A stretch of DNA of 43,062 bases from assembly GCA_002794465.1 (NCBI GenBank), contig MTSL01000200.1, forward strand, positions 1 through 43,062, in the 5' to 3' direction. The notes under the pieces were generated by a model. It did not search any database. It was given only the letters and a program-made list of their open reading frames with translations, and was not told the DNA's origin. Origin of the DNA: Paramicrosporidium saccamoebae. Its lineage: Eukaryota; Rozellomycota. The position numbers were made by a program, and so were the translations under genes. Shown in pieces: positions 40,352 through 43,062 of the stretch (within the stretch, counting starts at the first letter, position 1; every line of letters starts with the position of its first letter).

Positions 40352-41146
40352 CTATCTGGAGAGTAGGAAATCCTTCAAACTAGATAATTCTCTTCCAATT
40401 TCATTCTTCTGGCAAATGTCGCAAAATGGTAATGAATTAGGGGGAGAAGGGTAAATAAATTCTGGACCAAAGTTGACGTATACTTTTGCGTCTCTGTACA
40501 GCGAAAAGGCGGGATAGTATACTCCTCCCGGTAAATCGGAAAATGCAACCCCCATTGATACGCCATTTTTAAAGAATTCTATAGATCCCCGACTGTGGAG
40601 AGTAGTCAGACCACCCGAGGTAGGTGCTTCGCGGGAAATTGTTTCTTGGAAATAGAGTCCTCGGCAAGAAATCAATCTTTGGTTCTCATGACCGGACAAT
40701 ATCATTGCCTCTTCAGTACTACTGATGGAAGGAAGCCTAATGCAGCAGCCAAGAATATCGTCTTGTTCAAAAGGCGCCGAGAATGTCTCCCTTTTCCCCA
40801 TATGGTATCGGTCTCCATTGGAGCACCATGCATATCCAAACTCATCCACACCCACAGGTCCCAGCATGGTTGCACCTATCCGAATCACACCGAATCGAAC
40901 ATTTGACCCGTCAGGACCGTTCCATTGCAGCTCAAAATACAGGTCACCAGATACAGCACCTTCACTGGCCAGGACACTGCGGTAGCCCAGCCGACCACCA
41001 AAGGCTGCACATCCATCCACCGTAACATCCTGCGCCTTGTCAGTTTGGGAGAGTGTCACTCCATTTGTCCTGGCGCGACGATATCGGCCATGAATCCACG
41101 GGACAGGCTCTGCCGCACAATAGCGAAAGCCGTGGCTCTGGTGCAT
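40352..41146 (-). CDS. ASH2: ASH2/Bre2-like COMPASS subunit (SPRY domain)
   Basis: A core subunit of the H3K4 methyltransferase complex. The product is 264 residues, unspliced, mostly one SPRY domain. It opens with FRYCAAEPVP, matching the Y.YVLAEPDP block of ASH2. It has GPVGVDEFGYAWCSNGDRYH and FEQDDILGCCIRLP in the middle, then IEFFKNGVSMGVAFSDLPGG, then YYPAFSLYRDAKVYVNFGPE, which are diagnostic. The PHD-like and winged-helix N-terminal half of animal ASH2L is absent, as in yeast Bre2. It starts 9 bp after the stop of NDUFA6 on the same strand. Its extreme C-terminus is encoded by repeat units. Confidence 0.88.
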   Translation of the reverse strand: MHQSHGFRYCAAEPVPWIHGRYRRARTNGVTLSQTDKAQDVTVDGCAAFGGRLGYRSVLASEGAVSGDLYFELQWNGPDGSNVRFGVIRIGATMLGPVGVDEFGYAWCSNGDRYHMGKRETFSAPFEQDDILGCCIRLPSISSTEEAMILSGHENQRLISCRGLYFQETISREAPTSGGLTTLHSRGSIEFFKNGVSMGVAFSDLPGGVYYPAFSLYRDAKVYVNFGPEFIYPSPPNSLPFCDICQKNEIGRELSSLKDFLLSR

Positions 41147-41155
41147 GGAATAAAT

Positions 41156-41598
41156 TTATTGACGATTCTTTAAAAACTCTGACAGGAACGGCGAGGTCTG
41201 CGGCAGACTGGCCACTGTTGGCGGTCGTATTAATGGATCATCCGCTTTCATCTGTCGCTCCCATTCACCCTCAAAATATCGCATCACATGCGTTTTTTGT
41301 TTCCACTTGTTGTGTGTCTCTATTAGTTCCTGTGTGCCCTTTAGAGTCACAATATTAAGGACTGACAGGTCAGTGATATGACGGTAACGCTCAAATTCAG
41401 CCCGCACACGCGCTCGTCCCTCAGCCAGCGATATTTCCAGCGGATATTTCGTTATGCACCGCGGCACCTATGGTCAGCGCACCTATGCTATGGCGATACT
41501 TCGCGGAGCCACTCACGATAGAGAACCAATGCGCGAGCTCGAGCAGACTCGACTGTTGCAGCCGGATTGGTGTTGGGAAAGATTCTTCGAAATGTCAT
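41156..41598 (-). CDS. NDUFA6: Complex I LYR-motif subunit (NDUFA6/LYRM6)
   Basis: An accessory subunit of mitochondrial NADH:ubiquinone oxidoreductase that binds the acyl carrier protein. The intron at 41468-41499 (32 nt) joins ALVLYREWLREV, which carries the LYR motif, to PRCITKYPLEISLAEGRARV. The 136-residue product also has VRAEFERYRHITDLSVLNIV and the diagnostic HNKWKQKTHVMRYFEG. Length equals that of NDUFA6 in animals and Yarrowia. Its presence implies that complex I is retained, unlike in S. cerevisiae, Rozella and the microsporidia. Confidence 0.93.
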
Positions 41599-41719
41599 TG
41601 GTGTCTCCGACAGACACTGAACCTTTTCTATTGGAGACGGGACTCACCAATCATAATGACTCCTGGGCGGCACCAATACTAATGGAGGCTAGACGAGAGG
41701 GTTCGGATAGGATTGCGTG

Positions 41720-43062
41720 ATGAGGTGGAAACTCATCTTTGTGGACCTGCTATTACTTCTCAGGATGGCCGGGTCCGCCTCCACTGAATGGACGGAAGTT
41801 GACGTAATCGAGGATCAGAGAGAACTGATCCGAAACCACACACCTCCATCAAAGTTGCGACTATTTGCGAATCCTGAGAATTTTGAGCATCACACTCCAG
41901 TGCTGTTTGAGCTAATCCGCGTAGATCAGCTCGAGGCGCTGATTAAATACGTACGCAGTAAGGAATGGCTCAACAACTTTGTCGAGTGTCTCACCGACGA
42001 CGATATAAAGGCCATTCTTGCCGGTCACCAGGAGCAGAAATTGGAGGTATCCATTCCCCTGTTCAACTTGTTGCCGATTAATAAGCTGGAGTTGTTTGAT
42101 GCGGATCATTTTAGAATCTTGGATGAGGCGACTAGGATCGGGAAAATGGAACTATTTGATCGGCGAAGGTTGTACGATATGCCGCTGGCTTGGCAAAAGC
42201 ACATGGCACCAAAGCTACCCTCTACGCTTCAGCCGTTTTTGAAACTTGAAATACTGCAGGAATTGATTCAAAATGGCCGATGTGATCTGCTGGGAGCAAG
42301 CGTTCTTAACCGGCTTCCACCCTCGCTGAGCCCTTTGATGACTGGCGATTGCGTGGGAAGTCTCCAGAACGACACCAACGAGGTCATTGTCAGCAAAGAG
42401 AATCTGGAATTAATGCCAGATGATGCATTTCGAAGAATCAAAGCAGGGCTCCTCTCACCGGCTACCTATAAACATATGAGTCGGACTGAATTGGCCCTCC
42501 ATCTGCAAACCGCTGAGCCTACCGAGGACCAATTGCTAGCTGTCCCCCCAAAGCTATTGATAGAAGCATTAGTGCTCGTCACTGGAAATGCTGCTTCGGC
42601 GGCCCGAGTTTCTCCAAGACTATTAGCATCGTGTCCGGTATCGGCAGTGCATGCATTCGGACATATATTCTGGGAACACGCAGATCCAAAAAAGAGTTGG
42701 ACCCTCACCGTGGGACAGTTGGAGAGGCTGCCAGAAAACGCATTCGCATCGGCAGAGCCGACGATTTTGCGTAGGCTGACAATTCTCAACGGCGGACGGT
42801 TAAATAGCAACAAGATTAAAACGATTGTTGCTCGAATGGGAACTGTGGCCAGAGAGGACGGGAAGCATCCGTGCATGTATCCGGCCGGCCTTCTCCACGC
42901 CATTAGTCCTACTTTGACGGAGAACTTAAAGGCAAAATGCGTAGCTGCCATGGAGCCGGTTGCTATGACAAGTTTTACGCAATCCGCCCATCTTAATCAT
43001 CTCAGCGCAAAAGCAGTGTCGTCCCTCAAGGCTGAACATATCGCACTGATTCCAAAAACGGC
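41720..43062 (+). CDS. Secreted protein of unknown family (partial, runs off the window)
   Basis: An open frame from the ATG at 41720 to the window end, 447 residues without a stop. It begins with a signal peptide (MRWKLIFVDLLLLLRMAGSAS). The rest is soluble and mostly helical, with irregular Leu/Pro-spaced segments such as ELMPDDAFRRIKAGLLSP, QLERLPENAF and SAKAVSSLKAEHIALIPKT, suggesting degenerate repeats with a short LxxLPxxAFxxI core. The few Cys are unpaired by eye. I recognise no domain. It is divergent from NDUFA6 with 121 bp between start codons. It is the second gene here predicted to be exported. Confidence 0.7.
   Translation, partial: MRWKLIFVDLLLLLRMAGSASTEWTEVDVIEDQRELIRNHTPPSKLRLFANPENFEHHTPVLFELIRVDQLEALIKYVRSKEWLNNFVECLTDDDIKAILAGHQEQKLEVSIPLFNLLPINKLELFDADHFRILDEATRIGKMELFDRRRLYDMPLAWQKHMAPKLPSTLQPFLKLEILQELIQNGRCDLLGASVLNRLPPSLSPLMTGDCVGSLQNDTNEVIVSKENLELMPDDAFRRIKAGLLSPATYKHMSRTELALHLQTAEPTEDQLLAVPPKLLIEALVLVTGNAASAARVSPRLLASCPVSAVHAFGHIFWEHADPKKSWTLTVGQLERLPENAFASAEPTILRRLTILNGGRLNSNKIKTIVARMGTVAREDGKHPCMYPAGLLHAISPTLTENLKAKCVAAMEPVAMTSFTQSAHLNHLSAKAVSSLKAEHIALIPKT

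Noticed and set aside
40217-40374. CRISPR-like array
   Set aside because: The units are contiguous and drift in sequence with no unique spacers; the setting is a eukaryotic gene end. The arrays at 16124 and 37693 are rejected for the same reason.
41454-41720. 88-codon plus-strand open frame between NDUFA6 and the secreted gene
   Set aside because: It is antisense to both exons of NDUFA6 and shows no independent protein features.
1-43062. tRNA or rRNA genes
   Set aside because: I looked for the GGTTCGAATCC-type B box on both strands near plausible A boxes and saw no convincing cloverleaf. A tRNAscan-SE run would settle this.

Overview
This window is gene-dense nuclear DNA from a small-genome fungus or close fungal relative. 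The gene set is fungal: a two-dehydrogenase Fox2 protein, Hom3-type aspartokinase and Thr1 homoserine kinase, a Cet1-type mRNA triphosphatase, an exomer cargo adaptor (ChAPs), TFIIIC subunit Tfc4 and Pds5. A complex I LYR subunit and MPDU1 are also present, so respiration and primary metabolism are not stripped down. A compact, early-diverging lineage (Cryptomycota/Rozellomycota-like) would fit. That placement is inference; no species was identified.

I support 26 protein genes, about one per 1.65 kb. Fourteen are spliced, with 28 inferred introns. Twenty-seven introns are only 28-37 nt; one, in RACK1, is 139 nt. Acceptors are nearly always TAG and donors are often GTAC. Every spliced model gives a total length divisible by three and restores a family-conserved sequence across each junction.

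Layout. 115-4723 (-): FOX2, RACK1. 5136-7619: THR1 (-) diverges from NOP16 (+), which converges with CET1 (-). 7620-8241: no gene, one solo LTR and degenerate repeats. 8242-14482 (-): PA-TM-RING ligase, PDS5, a coiled-coil protein. 14826-22829 (+): DNAJB12-like chaperone, PABP, mitochondrial uL15, a TMEM50/Vps68-like protein, HIRA. 22883-23084: second solo LTR. 23258-28113: ChAPs (-) diverging from TFC4 (+). 28443-30377 (+): secreted ankyrin-repeat protein. 30612-32556 (-): TAM41 and a CCDC6-like protein. 32605-35530 (+): mitochondrial LeuRS and EI24. 35694-36749 (-): Delta4-type desaturase. 36851-37621 (+): CD2BP2/Lin1. 37863-41598 (-): MPDU1, HOM3, ASH2, NDUFA6. 41720 to the end (+): a second secreted protein, cut by the window edge.

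How the genes relate. Most are single-copy housekeeping genes with no operon logic. HOM3 and THR1 are two steps of the aspartate-to-threonine route. RACK1, PABP, NOP16, CET1, LIN1 and TFC4 serve RNA and translation. HIRA, ASH2 and PDS5 serve chromatin. TAM41, uL15m, LeuRS and NDUFA6 serve the mitochondrion. The least housekeeping-like genes are the two secreted repeat proteins. Spacing is extreme: divergent start codons lie 35-121 bp apart, and two tandem genes are separated by 3-9 bp.
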